A DNA stretch of 64,000 bases from Isoetes taiwanensis (taxonomy: Eukaryota > Streptophyta > Lycopodiopsida > Isoetales > Isoetaceae): NCBI GenBank assembly GCA_021234155.1, contig JAJEKV010000022.1, positions 2,356,728-2,420,727 of the forward strand, in the 5' to 3' direction. This document shows, one piece after another, positions 1 to 11,318 of the stretch (position 1 is the first letter of the stretch; each line of letters begins with the position of its first letter). The translations under genes and the position numbers were made by a program. Below the pieces are notes generated by a model, which was given only the letters and a program-made list of their open reading frames with translations, was not told the DNA's origin and made no database searches.

Positions 1-1
1 G

Positions 2-2566
2 ATCCATATGGATCTATGGGGGCCGGCACGCAGGACATCACTAGGGGGGTCCAGATTCTTTCTCCTTGTCATTGATGACTTCACTAGGAAGATCTGGGTT
101 TTCTTTCTGCAAAAGAAATCTGAGACATTCACACAGTTCAAAGTTTGGCTGGCTCAAGCAGAGAACTTTAAGCAGACTAAAGTGAAATGCATCCGTACAG
201 ATCAGGGAGGAGAATTTCTCAGTGGCGAATTCATTTCCTTTCTTCAAGCACGGGGAATCAGTCATCAATTGGCTGTGGCTTGTGAACATCAACAAAATGG
301 GGTCGTGGAACGAAAAAACAGAACCATTCTAGAATGTGCTAGAGCCATGTTGTTTTCAAAAGGCATTCATGTGAGGTTCTGGGCTGAAGGCGTCAACATT
401 GCAGTTCATATTCTCAACGTTCTCCCAACAAAGGCTGTTCCAGAAGTGGTTCCAGAAGAAGCTTGGACAGGTCTCAAGCCCTCTGTGGCCGAATTTAAAG
501 TGTTTGGGTGTACAGCTTACGCCCATATCTCCAAAGAAGAACAGCAAGGTAAACTGTCACATCGAGCTGTTCCATGCATGTTTGTGGGATACAGCGAGCA
601 GTGCAAGGGATACAAGTTATATGTGCCCTCCAAGAGAAAGATGTTTGTGAGAAGAAGTGTGAGATTTGATGAGACTGATTTCCACATTGGACATGACAAA
701 GAGAATTCTACTCAGGAACCCTTTCTTCTGGCCACTCCTTCTCAGGAGTCCGATGTAAGCTCAACAAGCTCAGAATCAGGATCTGATCATGAAGATCAGG
801 CTGGAGATGATGCAGACCATGATGATGCAGACGTCCCTTCCGAACCAGACTCAGACTCTGATGATGATCCAGATGATCGCCCAACACCTGCTCCTCTGCT
901 CAGGAAATCTGATCGTGCTCGGAGACCCACTGCAAGGATGCAATCCTATTTGGAAGGTAAGAAGCCTCGCTCTGCTGCATATATTGCTTTACATAGTTCT
1001 ATTCCATTGATAGAACCAGTGACATTTCGAGAAGCCATGGCTAGTACTGCTCATCACCTTTGGTCCAAAGCCATGGACGATGAAATGAAGTCCCTTGAAG
1101 ACAATCACACGTGGCAGTTGGTTCCTCTTCCCTCCGGCAGAAAAGCTATCAGCTGTAAATGGGTATATAAGTTAAAATTTGATGAGCACAACCGGGTCTC
1201 ACGCTACAAAGCCCGACTTGTTGCTCGAGGGTGCTCACAAAAACCTGGTATTGATTACCACGAAACATTTGCTCCGGTGGCTCGACTCACCTCGGTTCGC
1301 CTTGTTCTTGCATTAGCAGTGGCTTGGGGTCTCGATTTGCAACAAATGGACGTCAAATCAGCCTTTTTGCATGGGGATCTTGATGATTGTATTTTTATGC
1401 AGCAGCCTGCTGGGTATGTTGTTCAGGGCAAGGAGAATCTAGTCTGCAAGCTCAAGAAAGCCATCTATGGCCTCAAGCAATCTCCACGTTTGTGGTATAA
1501 AACCATTCATGCCTTCTTTACGTCACAAGGTTTTGTGAGATCTCATGCAGATTGGAACATTTACGTGAAGACAACTCATGGTAAACTGGTGATAGTTGTC
1601 TTGTATGTTGATGATCTCATTCTTGCTTCCAATGACAGTGCGCTCATGCAAGATACGAAGGCTCAACTCACTGCTCGCTTCCATATGACAGATTTGGGGA
1701 CTCTGAGGTATTTTCTTGGCATGCATGTTGTGTATGACAAAGCAGGAGGTGTACTTCAATTGCACCAACAAAAAGCCATTGAGTCTCTTATTGCTAAGTG
1801 CAACATGCACGGTAGTAGGCCTGTATCTACACCTGCCATCTCCGGCTCACTTGTTCCCTCTACAGCCTCTCCTGTCACTGAAATTCATGGTATTGCAGTT
1901 TCCTACAGGAGTGTCATTGGCTCTCTGATGCATTTAATGGTGTGCACACGTCCAGATATCTCTGAAGCAGTCATTACCTTGAGCCAATTTATGGAATGTC
2001 CTGGCACTGATCATTGGCAGGCCCTCAAACGTCTGTTAAGGTATTTGCAGCACACTCCCAATCTTGGGTTATCTTATCACACATCCCCTTCTATTGTTGT
2101 TGAAGGGCTGGTTGATGCCGACTATGGTGGGGGGTCTTCCGATAAGAAGTCACGGACGGGCTTCTGTTTTCGGCTGCAAGGGGGAGTGGTAAGCTGGGCA
2201 TCTAAGAAACAAAAGGCTACGGCAGTTAGCACTTGTGAGTCAGAATATATGGCCATCTGTGCAGCCGCAAAAGAAGCAATCTTTTTTAGACGGCTGCTTA
2301 AGGAACTTGGAGCAAAGCAGTCTACTCCTACACCTCTCTTCAACGATAACAAGGCAGCAGTTAGTCTTGTGAAGAATCCAACTAACTTCAGTAAGGCTAA
2401 GCATATTGAGATACAGTTCCATTTTACTCGAGAGAAGGTAGCAGCAAAGGAATTGGATATCAAGCATCTCAGAACCCAATATATGACAGCAGATATCTTT
2501 ACCAAGCCATTACCAAAAGGGAGATTCACTGAATGTGTTGAGGAACTCGGAATGGTTACAGTTTAG
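2..2566 (+). CDS. Ty1/copia polyprotein, integrase-RT-RNase H part (5' end off window)
   Basis: This is the C-terminal part of a copia Pol polyprotein; the frame is open at the window edge, so Gag and protease lie outside. Counting from the first Met at base 8, the integrase core has the DDE residues at Asp23 or Asp24 (VIDDF), Asp65 (RTDQGGEF) and Glu101 (GVVERKNR). It is followed by an acidic Ser/Asp-rich linker (about 240-300). Reverse transcriptase starts near residue 345 (CKWVYKLKF, FAPVARLTSVR, MDVKSAFLHGDL) with the catalytic YVDD at about 533-536. RNase H follows (VDADYGG, SRTGFCF, STCESEYMA, ADIFTKPLP). The order integrase before RT defines copia rather than gypsy. No frameshift or stop interrupts 850 codons, so the copy is probably young. 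The usual ADWAG of RNase H reads ADYGG. A polypurine tract and LTR follow the stop. Confidence 0.95.
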   Translation: MHMDLWGPARRTSLGGSRFFLLVIDDFTRKIWVFFLQKKSETFTQFKVWLAQAENFKQTKVKCIRTDQGGEFLSGEFISFLQARGISHQLAVACEHQQNGVVERKNRTILECARAMLFSKGIHVRFWAEGVNIAVHILNVLPTKAVPEVVPEEAWTGLKPSVAEFKVFGCTAYAHISKEEQQGKLSHRAVPCMFVGYSEQCKGYKLYVPSKRKMFVRRSVRFDETDFHIGHDKENSTQEPFLLATPSQESDVSSTSSESGSDHEDQAGDDADHDDADVPSEPDSDSDDDPDDRPTPAPLLRKSDRARRPTARMQSYLEGKKPRSAAYIALHSSIPLIEPVTFREAMASTAHHLWSKAMDDEMKSLEDNHTWQLVPLPSGRKAISCKWVYKLKFDEHNRVSRYKARLVARGCSQKPGIDYHETFAPVARLTSVRLVLALAVAWGLDLQQMDVKSAFLHGDLDDCIFMQQPAGYVVQGKENLVCKLKKAIYGLKQSPRLWYKTIHAFFTSQGFVRSHADWNIYVKTTHGKLVIVVLYVDDLILASNDSALMQDTKAQLTARFHMTDLGTLRYFLGMHVVYDKAGGVLQLHQQKAIESLIAKCNMHGSRPVSTPAISGSLVPSTASPVTEIHGIAVSYRSVIGSLMHLMVCTRPDISEAVITLSQFMECPGTDHWQALKRLLRYLQHTPNLGLSYHTSPSIVVEGLVDADYGGGSSDKKSRTGFCFRLQGGVVSWASKKQKATAVSTCESEYMAICAAAKEAIFFRRLLKELGAKQSTPTPLFNDNKAAVSLVKNPTNFSKAKHIEIQFHFTREKVAAKELDIKHLRTQYMTADIFTKPLPKGRFTECVEELGMVTV

Positions 2567-2581
2567 ATCAGACTTGTTCTT

Positions 2582-2590
2582 GAGGGGGAG
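2582..2590 (+). other. Polypurine tract of the copia element
   Basis: The run GAGGGGGAG lies directly before TGTTGG, 16 bases after the polyprotein stop. This is the position and composition of the plus-strand primer of LTR retrotransposons, and it fixes the start of the 3' LTR. Confidence 0.8.
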
Positions 2591-2886
2591 TGTTGGCATT
2601 TGGTGACCTGTCAGCAAGGCCAAGTCTGACATGGGCAACAACCTTTAATTAGGAACTCTTGTTCCACGTATTTCCTTATTTGATTGCTATGTATTTGCAT
2701 TTCTGTTTCGTCGGTTTAGGCTGATATTGAGGAGCACTTTACTCCTCAAGTTAAGGGTCGTCCATGTATTTGAATCCTTTATGCATCAATGAAAGTAATC
2801 TTCAGTTCTTTGCAATCCGTCTTTTGTTTAAGTTTATCTTAAACTTAATAGCCACTATATCTCATTCATGGAGAATCCCTATTACA
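2591..2886 (+). repeat. 3' LTR of the copia element (right end tentative)
   Basis: The left end, TGTTGGCATTTGG, follows the polypurine tract and is secure. The right end is placed at ...CCCTATTACA, which gives TGT...ACA termini and a length of about 296 bp, reasonable for copia. The 5' LTR is outside the window, so the end cannot be confirmed by comparison. An ACA or CA further right would also be compatible. Confidence 0.5.
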
Positions 2887-4550
2887 CCCCCCTTCTCTCC
2901 ACTCCTCATTTCAAATCCGCCTCTTCTCCTTCCAGAGCTGCGGCAATTTGTGGAGGATTCTGGATCTGCTGCAATTTGTAAAGGATTCATCGCTTAACTT
3001 GTGGGCTATTTGCTTCCTCTGTAATTTTGCAGTCTGTGAGCACAAAATGGGTGCAATTATAGTGCAGCAGTATGATCAGGCTCCGATCCCATCAAGCCTC
3101 AAGGACCCCTTGCGCTTGGCAGATCCATGTCAGAAATGACCGAGTCTCTTGATTTCAAGAAACAAAGAAGATTGGATCCACCCAGGTTGCACCTGTCGCA
3201 GAGTCCGCAGAATCGGTTATGGTGGGTGCTACCAGAAGCATAATGGCTCTTCTGGATTCAGAAACTCGGCATAACCATTTTTACATCCAAAGGTATATGC
3301 CCCAAGAGCCGCAGCGCCATAGCAAGAGCTCCTGGTGGAAGGAGCTTAAGCAACTGGGCAGTAGGAGACCAGCGGCAAAGAAATGGGATCAGCAGAGCTC
3401 AAATCCGTGAAATAAGATGGCAATCAAATCTCAGAGTGTTCGAAATGGGTTTTCTACTGATTCTTCAGCGCTACAGTGGCAAAGCAGTGCCTCTTTGTGG
3501 CAACGAAGAAATATGGCCCCTGTTTCAGAGCTAGATTCTAGCAGGCTCAAGATGAACAGAAGTGTCAGAGTTGGATCTGCAACTGCCATCGCCATGGCTG
3601 CAGCTGTGCAAGAAGCTATTCCCGAATGAATATCTAACAGTACAAATTCTCAGAACTTTTTACAGCGCCTTTTTGCATAGAGATGCAGAGCATTCTTAAA
3701 ATCAAGAAGGCAATTTGGCAGTAAAACCATTTGGGAATACTCAGTCTTCGATTCCTGAGTCTTCCACACTTGTGTTAGCCATCAAATTTGTGAGCTAAAA
3801 TGCGTCAAATTAAGAGCTTTAGAAAAACTGCCTACTCTTTGTATATCAAAATAAAATCCTCAACCTGTGCTTCAAGACCAACGTTGGGCAAACTTTTTAG
3901 GCCCAACCAAAAAAATTTCCTGATGTGTTCTTAGGTAACATTTTGTTAAGTAAGATGATAAGTTAAATTTAGAGCCCAGATTCGCATTATGTTCATAGAA
4001 AACTCTTAACTAATTTTATTGGCTTCCTGCAATGCACTAACTTATCCCAATTTTTTTCTCAAACCCATTGGTTTAATTGTCATCAGACTTTGCCCAACGC
4101 TCAAGATGGTATTGCTATAGAATCTAGATATATAAGATCATGCATGTATACAACACCTTTATAGGGATCCTTAAGGTCTATTTGAGGTGGATCATTAACA
4201 TAGCAATTCTTGATAGCCTTTCTCAAATCCTCTTGCAACTAAATAATAAGGTTAATGTTCATAGAACTTGATGCCAAATGGCATGACATAACTCCTCCTC
4301 AACACTGGAAATCTATAAACATAAACAAACGAGGAGAGTCTCCTCAGGCGACATCAAACATATAGCAACATTGCGAATTCAAGTCCCTCCTGTACTTGAG
4401 TTGTCATATGAACTAAATATAATTCTGATTGAAGACAAAAGGGATGGAAAGGTGAACCATTTGAAGCGCTGATGAGTGCGTAGGTTGAGGACATGGGGTC
4501 GAGAAAGAGAAACGTTCGCGACGGCCTTGGCCGCCGCGATAAGTTTCTTG
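2887..4550. other. No recognised gene
   Basis: Between the copia LTR and the dispersed repeat I see only short ORFs of 60-80 codons with no recognisable motif or splice-linked continuation. AT-rich, unique-looking sequence; nothing supported. Confidence 0.4.
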
Positions 4551-4963
4551 TACATAATAATCCACTTTGTGATCAATAATCCATTTTATGTAATGGAGTG
4601 TCCGAATTCTGTTCTCACTTATTTTCTTCCTTGAAAATTATGAAAACATGACAGTGTGCACTCATTGATTGCAAAGCATTTATGGCGGCCATTAATAAAC
4701 TCAAACATTCCGTGAGTCGTGACATTGGCGCAGGAGCAAAAAATGACAGAGATTACAGAGTTTGGATTCAAATCTGGCATGAAACAGAGGGTGAAACTCT
4801 TATGAAGCTCAAATTCGGCAACAAGCAGAGATTTGACACAGAGATTTGGATCAATTCCGGCAATATAGAAAGATTTCGATCAAACAGAGCTTGGATTCAG
4901 GTAGGACAATCGCTCTGTTTTGCCCCTGTTTTCGATGAATTATTTTTTTAGGCTTTTTAATCA
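4551..4963. repeat. Dispersed repeat, copy 1 (short form)
   Basis: It matches 13512-14116 nearly base for base from TACATAATAATCCACTTTG to the TTTTCGATGAAT/TTAATC end. Copy 1 lacks about 190 bp that copy 2 has after CGTGAGTCGTGA. The identity runs through stops and frames, so this is a repeat rather than a conserved exon. No terminal repeats or TSD were found; the family is unknown. Confidence 0.8.
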
Positions 4964-5540
4964 TTGATTTTCTGCACGGCGCCTCGTTCTTATGCATGTC
5001 TGCCTTGCACTCAATAGTAGCCTCAGATCCGGTATTCCGTCTGAAAGTTGAGCTTTGCTTTTGCTGCCCGGATCCGCCTAGCTTCTATATCATAGGCTAT
5101 GGCGGCCTCTTCCGCTGAATTGAAGGATCCTAGCCATAGCTGCGTCTTCTTATCTCTGTCTCTTATCTCTGCTAATCATTTTCCTGTTCTCTTTGCCTTA
5201 CTCCTACAAATCGCCCCTTTTTTCTTCCTGATTTTGCAGTATATCTTTCACAATTGAGTAATCCATCATTTTGGCTCTAAAATGCTGTTTAGGAAACGAA
5301 AATCAGACTCCATATTCACTTTTTCGTGAGGAAAATATAGAAAACAGCACCCTAATGTAGATCATTTTTTACCTCATACATTTCTCGACACCTGGGACGC
5401 TTGGATTTATAAAACCATAATAGAAGCTCTGCAAAGACATAGATGAACCTTCGAAATTTCCAGCAGAGATTTCATATTGCTCAAATGGGTCGCTAGTCCA
5501 GACAGGAACAGAACTATCGGCCGGATTAGAAGCCTCTGTA

Positions 5541-5568
5541 TCTTCTTCTTCTTCTTCTTCTTCTTCTT
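5541..5568. repeat. (TTC)n microsatellite
   Basis: Uninterrupted TTC triplets. On the minus strand they read as a poly-Glu/Arg stretch in short spurious ORFs. Confidence 0.9.
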
Positions 5569-5710
5569 GAACTTGACGCATCTCTAGATTTAGGACTGTA
5601 AAAATCCAACGCTATGCAACACAAGAATAGATCTGAAAAGAGAAAAAAGCGAAGAATCGAGATCTGAGATTGATGCGCTGGAATCCCATGGCGGTAAATG
5701 TCAGACGTGG

Positions 5711-5838
5711 GCATGTTATAGCCAGCCTTAAATGGCAAAAAATCAACTGTCCACACGTCGTCTAGTTTTTTTTGGGTGTGGATATAACATGTCAAAGATA
5801 CGAATATACCACGGATATACCCGTGGCTATAACATGTC
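5711..5838. mobile_element. Possible small inverted-repeat (MITE-like) element
   Basis: CATGTTATAGCCA at 5712-5724 is repeated inverted as TGGCTATAACATG at 5824-5836, about 125 bp end to end. A third, partial ATAACATGTC lies between them. No convincing TSD was found, so this may be a short palindromic cluster rather than a transposon. Confidence 0.35.
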
Positions 5839-7051
5839 GCCGTCCGATATATACGACGCTCCCGCTGGAATCAAATTGAAGCAGAGCACACCAAGGTTTG
5901 TGGCTTATCCTCTCTTATAAAGCAATAAAGACTAGGAAAATATCCACAGCTATTATGTTTCCACTTGGCAAACGGCCAGATAGCAACATCCTATGGCATT
6001 GGGGGGGGAGGCCTCGAATACATGGGTCCCACCAAAAATACCCCCCCACCATTGGACAAAATCAGATACCAAAATAATGTTATTATACATTGCAAAAATA
6101 AAGTGCTAGGTGGTATATCTGTAAGCCCTGATCTGGTTAAGCTCCAGAACAAGGCACACGCCAGAAGCAGAAATAGGATATAGAGGAAAACTCTAGGGTG
6201 TTATGACATTTCCCATCAATTATCCTAGGGCGTTATAGATAATCTCCATAAATCTTGAGCCACTGGCATGGTACTAGCTGATAGCAACTATCAAGCCAAC
6301 GGTTCACATTAGGTCTGACTGTGTAAAGCTGAGAGTCGGTACTTGCAGCTGTGGTGGTCATCTCGGTAACCTCTGCAGAAGTTGCACAGGTATGTCTTGC
6401 TAAATAAATGAACTGCTATGTGAACAACAGCTAAATAAAAGAATGGGACTATCACAATATCATCTAAATGTCAAAATAGCTCCTACTTAGACCTCTGAAA
6501 TTGTTTTAAGATCAACAGAGGTCTATTTGTTTGGGCATTTTAATTTTGTGTATATGAATTGCTATGCTTTGTTATACTTAGAAACAAGATCTGCAAATAT
6601 TTGAAGGAGGTTTTTATTGCCCAAACATTAGCATTGTTGTTATAGATCTTAAATTACATCAGCTCTCACTAAATTTTCTTGGAGTGAAGGTCCAATTGAG
6701 TATTTCCAAGTCAAAGCTTGGTATAGACCCATTTTTCATACATCCAACCCATCTTATGCATAACCTTGCATTATGGATAATTCTCCATTGACGGAAGGTA
6801 GCGTCTTGCGTTCTTCCCTTCATACATTCAATTTGATGGAACGCATAGGAATGTCCCTAATTTTGCGAGGACTTTCTTCAAGTTTTGCAAGGGCAAGAAT
6901 ACGGGTTCAACTCCTAACTCCTGTATGTTTTCCCTATTGATTTAGTTAAAGTCCAGTAGTTATTGTATCCAAGGCTAGTAATATCTAAAGTTTCTTATTT
7001 GCTGTCATTTTTAGTTTGCAAGTGGGATGGAACAAAATAAATGTTCACAGC
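5839..7051. other. No recognised gene
   Basis: AT-rich sequence with short ORFs only. No domain, splice pattern or repeat was recognised apart from local C/G homopolymers near 6000-6050. Confidence 0.4.
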
Positions 7052-7440
7052 TGTTGGGGTGGTCACCACTCACCACACTCGTCACCACTCACCACTCACC
7101 ACACTCGTCACCACTCACCACACTCGTCACCACTCACCACTCACCACACTCACCACTATTGAGGTGGTATAGAAGACAGTATACCATATATGGAGTGATA
7201 TATGCACATGCACGCGTGCAGGATATTTGCACCTTTGCATTGAGGAGGCATGATCATCACAGTATTGTCTGAGAGAGAGAGAAGAACAGAGAGACGGTGT
7301 ATTGGGGGAGAGAGTATTTTGCTTGATCTAGCTATGGAGATGATGAATCTTTGTGTTGTGCATTGCCTTGATCTGATAGATTGAGCTTGGATTGTCGGGT
7401 TTTTCATCCTTCTTGCAAGGTTAGAGTTCAGGCTCTAACA
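7052..7440 (+). repeat. 5' LTR
   Basis: Ends are TGTTGGGGTGG and CAGGCTCTAACA. The first 100 bases are a tandem array of CACCACTC/CGTCAC units. The rest matches the right LTR apart from a stretch near 7225-7270 (TTGCATTGAGGAGGCATGATC) that is shorter in the other copy. Confidence 0.9.
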
Positions 7441-7458
7441 ATTTGGCGACCATGGTGC
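7441..7458 (+). other. Primer binding site of the LTR element
   Basis: TTTGGCGACCATGGTGC begins within two bases of the LTR end. TGGCGAC/TGGCGCC starts are common in gypsy-type elements. The complementary tRNA cannot be named from the window. Confidence 0.55.
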
Positions 7459-7630
7459 TCGACAGACCATTGATCGGCAAGAATTTCCATTGAAAAAGGA
7501 GTTGTTACCATTGGTATTAGTGTTCGTCGGTAAAGAACGGCACCATTGAGAAAGGAGCAATTTCTTGGGTGAAGGGGATTTTGCCGTGATTGATTTGTGG
7601 GGTACAATTTGACAAAGGGAGCATAGTTTT

Positions 7631-9370
7631 ATGCCCAAGAGAAGTAAGAAGGATATACCACCAAGCTCTATCGTAACAAGAAGGGGACCGGTGAGTCAAT
7701 CTTTGAGCTCAAAATTGCATCAAAGATTCAATTTCGTTTTTAGATTTGGGAGCATATCTGGGGTCTAATTCTCAGATCCAGGAGGTTCTGATTCCATTTA
7801 CAGATCTAGAAGGTAATCCAATTTCGTTTTTCAAATTGAAGGGAGATTCCATTTCGTTTTTTCAATTTCAAAAAACTCAAGAAGAGGCAGAGATGGCTGT
7901 ATTACCATCTATGGTATGGGGTTTTCAGACAATGGGGATTCCAAAGTTTGATGATCTGGTAGATCGGGATCCTTTGAAGCATATTGTGAAGTTTGAGAGG
8001 TATTGCCAGCAATGTAAGTTACCGGCTGGTGATTATTTGCTTTGGTTTCATAGTTCTTTGCAAGATTCAGTGGAGGAATGGGCACAAACTCAGCCAGATA
8101 CCATGACATATCAGGAATTAAAGGAAGCTTTCATTGCTAATTATCAAGAAGTTCATGGTAAAGATAAGACTATGGAAAGGTGGACAAATTTCACACAAAA
8201 AGAAGCTAAATCAATTAGAGAGTATAATCAGCGATATAGTGCGGTTCTCAAAGCCGTGGTTCAATGGAAGATTGCAAGGAGTGATGAAATGGATATCCAA
8301 TGGTATGTGAAGGGGCTGAAACGAGCTATTGCTCATAAGGTGAAGGCTAAACAGCCTACAACATTGTTAGAAGCACAAAAGTATGCTCTCAAGGCTGAAG
8401 ATAAGCTCGGATACATTCATGAAGTTGCTGCTCCAGAGCATAAAACAGAGGATATTGCAGCCAAGATTTCTAAGCTTACAATTGGTGAGAAGCCAAGGGA
8501 GGTTCAGTTTATTACTTGTGAGTATTGTGGGTCTATTGGGCATTCTGATACTACATGTAGATTGCTGAAATTCTGCTCAAGATGCCAAATAAAGGGCCAT
8601 AATGATCAAGAATGTAGGAGAAGAGATTCTTTGAGAGGGCCAATCCAGTATTTGCTGTTATGCAACAAGCACCACCTATTTCTATTCAACCAATGAAAGC
8701 AGTACCTATCATACCACAAGTTCCAATGTCCAATTGCTCAACAAGTTCCAATGAGTTCCACACAAATGGTGCAGCCACAACAGGGATGGTATCCAAGTAA
8801 GGCTCATTTGTATTGCAAGTTATGTGATAAATTCAAGCATGATGAGAATACTTGTTGGAAAGTTCATGGAAACCGGAATGGGCAACCAACAAGTATCCAC
8901 CAAGGCAGCAAGTGTTTGAATCAGTACCTAAAAATGACGTTCGCATTCAAGATGCAAAGTACATTGATAATCCTCAAGTTAAGGCTCTTATTGAGGAGCT
9001 TAAGAAACAAGAGAAGGCAAAATCAGTAGTAAATTGTGGATTTGTTGAGGTAGACAAAGGACCCATTTTCAAGAAGAAGAAGAGATTGGAGAAGTAAATG
9101 CGGTTACAAGATCACAAAAGGTGGTGCAAGAACCAAGAGTAGTGCCAATTGCGGAGAAGGCTAAGACCTCTTTTCCAAAGGCTTTGAAGGAACAAGCTTT
9201 GAAGGTGTCAGCACCTAAAAAGGTGCAATTCAATGTGCTGCCCACAGAACAGTTTCAGTCTACAGAAGAAAATCAGCCCATAGTGATGCCTCCTATGGTG
9301 GATGAGAAAATTCAAAATGAAGATGATGTGATCAGCCAAGTTTTAGCTACTAAAATCACACAATGTTGAG
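7631..9370 (+). pseudogene. Broken gag with three zinc knuckles and linker to protease
   Basis: A gag-type start (MPKRSKKD, base 7631) is out of frame with the main body. The main ORF runs to 8696, with an internal ATG at 7893 (MAVLPSMVWGF). It carries a retrotransposon gag fold (WFHSSLQDSVEEWAQ, FTQKEAKSIREYNQRY, MDIQWYVKGLKRAI) and two CX2CX4HX4C knuckles (CEYCGSIGHSDTTC, CSRCQIKGHNDQEC). After frameshifts a third knuckle appears (CKLCDKFKHDENTC, about 8812). A later frame has EVNAVTRSQ near 9090, typical of the gag-protease linker of gypsy elements. At least three frame changes break the reading frame. Gag would package the element RNA in a particle; this copy cannot make a full protein. 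Confidence 0.8.
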
Positions 9371-9376
9371 CAATTA

Positions 9377-10432
9377 ATGCATTATTATCCTGATTTGTTG
9401 CAAGAGTTAGGAGGAAGAAGAAAATCAGAAATTTCAGTCCAACAAATTCTATCAAATGATACAAATAAGAGTATAATAGAGCCACCAGCCCAGCAGTCCA
9501 AGGATCTAGGGCTATTTCTTTGCAATGTGAGTATGAACGGGTATTTACTCAAAGGAGTAAACATAGATATGGGCAGCGGAGTGAATAGAGAGCATCCTCT
9601 GAAATCAAGCATGGATGGGACAAACAGAAATCAGGTAAATCTAATCACGTCTCACATGGTTGAAGAGTATGAGCATGTTCTTTTATGTGAAAATGATAAG
9701 TTTGAGCATTGTCATGAGAAAGAAAGTGATAGATGCTTGAGCAGCCCTGAGTTTGAAACTTTTCATACATATGAAACATTTTTGGATGATGATGAACCAT
9801 TATTATGTGAGCTAGAGGTGGAAAGCATTGATATTTTAGCATTTGACCACTCTGGAGATATGTTACATGCTTTTGAATTTAGTGACAGTAATGACAACAG
9901 TTCTCTTTATGAGACTTTCAGATTTGAGACATGTATACCAGCTGAGCAAGACCTTTACATGCCTCAAATGGAGAAATTTACTTACTTTCATGATTTGGCA
10001 CTAAACTGTGAGCTAGAATTGCTAGTTTTTTATGCTTTGAGCAGTCCGAAAAAGTATGAGAATCAAGAACAACTATTTCCTTGCATGTTTGAGCATGAAA
10101 GTGTGGAAGAGGTGAGTAAATTTGAGCATGAATATATGATAAAGGATGGGAAATTGGATATGAACATCACTTTATCTCAGTATGCAGCAGCCAAAGGTGC
10201 TCTTAAAGGTTTGTTTTCACCATTTGAGACTAATAAGCTACCTGGAATATGCCAGTTTAGCAAGTTCTATTACATCACATCAGATTTACCATATTGGTAT
10301 GCTACTACAGTAATATTTGAGCAGGTTATTGGACTGTGGCTTGTTCTTTGGCCACACTTTTTGTTGTTGTTACATGTTATCTGCATTCTCCTATTTGGAA
10401 GATGCATGCTTGATAAGGTTAGAGTTGGTTGA
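9377..10432 (+). CDS. Protease-like remnant fused to unrecognised ORF (351 aa)
   Basis: ATG-started ORF in the interior of the LTR element. Residues about 42-66 (LGLFLCNVSMNGYLLKGV followed by IDMGSGVN) resemble the retropepsin active-site region of gypsy elements, but the catalytic D-T/S-G reads D-M-G. The following 280 residues are acidic with recurring short motifs (FEHE, YETF, CELE) and no RT, RNase H or integrase motif. The last 60 residues are hydrophobic (LWLVLWPHFLLLLHVICILL). It occupies the place of pol. It may be element-specific coding sequence, acquired sequence, or chance-open DNA; I do not recognise it. Confidence 0.5.
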   Translation: MHYYPDLLQELGGRRKSEISVQQILSNDTNKSIIEPPAQQSKDLGLFLCNVSMNGYLLKGVNIDMGSGVNREHPLKSSMDGTNRNQVNLITSHMVEEYEHVLLCENDKFEHCHEKESDRCLSSPEFETFHTYETFLDDDEPLLCELEVESIDILAFDHSGDMLHAFEFSDSNDNSSLYETFRFETCIPAEQDLYMPQMEKFTYFHDLALNCELELLVFYALSSPKKYENQEQLFPCMFEHESVEEVSKFEHEYMIKDGKLDMNITLSQYAAAKGALKGLFSPFETNKLPGICQFSKFYYITSDLPYWYATTVIFEQVIGLWLVLWPHFLLLLHVICILLFGRCMLDKVRVG

Positions 10433-10932
10433 TGACTTCAGAAGGGGAATTGTTGCCTAATCCCAGAAATGGCAAGGATCTCAGGCCTTATTTTGAAAGA
10501 GAAGTGCTTTTCTAAGGGATTCACATTTGGCATAGCTCCAATTACAGAGAATTTGTGGAGAACTTTTGGATTACAACAGGTCATTTTTCTGTAAAAACAG
10601 ATGGTTACAGTTCCATAATACACAATCTATCCTACATCAGAAGATGTGTTTCGGTGATATGAATCCAACGAGCTATGGTGCAGGTCAAACGGAGGTCTGG
10701 AACTCAAGATATCAGCTTTCAAAGTTTGCCACAGTTACAGAGGCTCTGTTTCGTCACTGTCATTTTGGACCAGTTTGTTTGTATCAGTCATTTGGATTTG
10801 AGGAGGGTATTTTCTTTCTAAACATACATGTAAATGTGTCATTTGGGGACATGTCCCAAGGACCATATTATTATTTTTGTTGTTATGGGTTCTCCGCCAC
10901 GGAGTGGCACATTTTCCCACTGTGGTCGCCAC

Positions 10933-11318
10933 TGTTGGGGTGGTCACCACTCACCACACTCGTCACCACTCACCACTCACCACACTCGTCACCACACTCT
11001 TCACCACTCACCACTCACCACACTCGTCACCACTCACCACTCACCACACTCACCACTATTGAGGTGGTATAGAAGACAGTATACCATATATGGAGTGATA
11101 TACGCACATGCACGCGTGCAGGATATTTGCATGTATGCAGTATTGGCTGAGAGAGAGAGAAGAACAGAGAGACGGTGTATTGGGGAAGAGAGTATTTTGC
11201 TTGATCTAGCTATGGAGATGATGAATCTTTGTGTTGTGCATTGCCTTGATCTGATAGATTGAGCTTGGATTGTTGGGTTTTTCATCCTTCTTGCAAGGTT
11301 AGAGTTCAGGCTCTAACA
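10933..11318 (+). repeat. 3' LTR
   Basis: Same ends and body as the left LTR. It differs in the copy number and order of the CACCACTC units and in the 11125-11145 indel region; otherwise only scattered substitutions are seen. Confidence 0.9.

Larger units (their letters stand above)
7052..11318 (+). mobile_element. Complete but defective LTR retrotransposon (gypsy-like, non-autonomous)
   Basis: Two matching LTRs (7052-7440 and 10933-11318) with TGTTGGGG...CTCTAACA ends bound a 3.5-kb interior. Flanks are ACAGC on the left and GCAGC on the right, a 4/5 match to a 5-bp TSD. A primer-binding-like TTTGGCGACCATGGTGC starts just after the left LTR. The interior has a broken gag with three CCHC knuckles and a protease-like remnant. 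It then has a 351-codon ORF where RT, RNase H and integrase would be expected. No polypurine tract is visible before the right LTR. The LTRs are near identical outside indels, so the insertion looks recent although its genes are broken; it would depend on enzymes supplied in trans. Confidence 0.88.

Noticed and set aside
5526-5795. ORF with Arg- or Glu-rich run
   Set aside because: Caused by the (TTC)n microsatellite.
10566-11262. ORFs with SPLTTLVTTHHSPH repeats
   Set aside because: They read into the LTR tandem array; repeat-derived.
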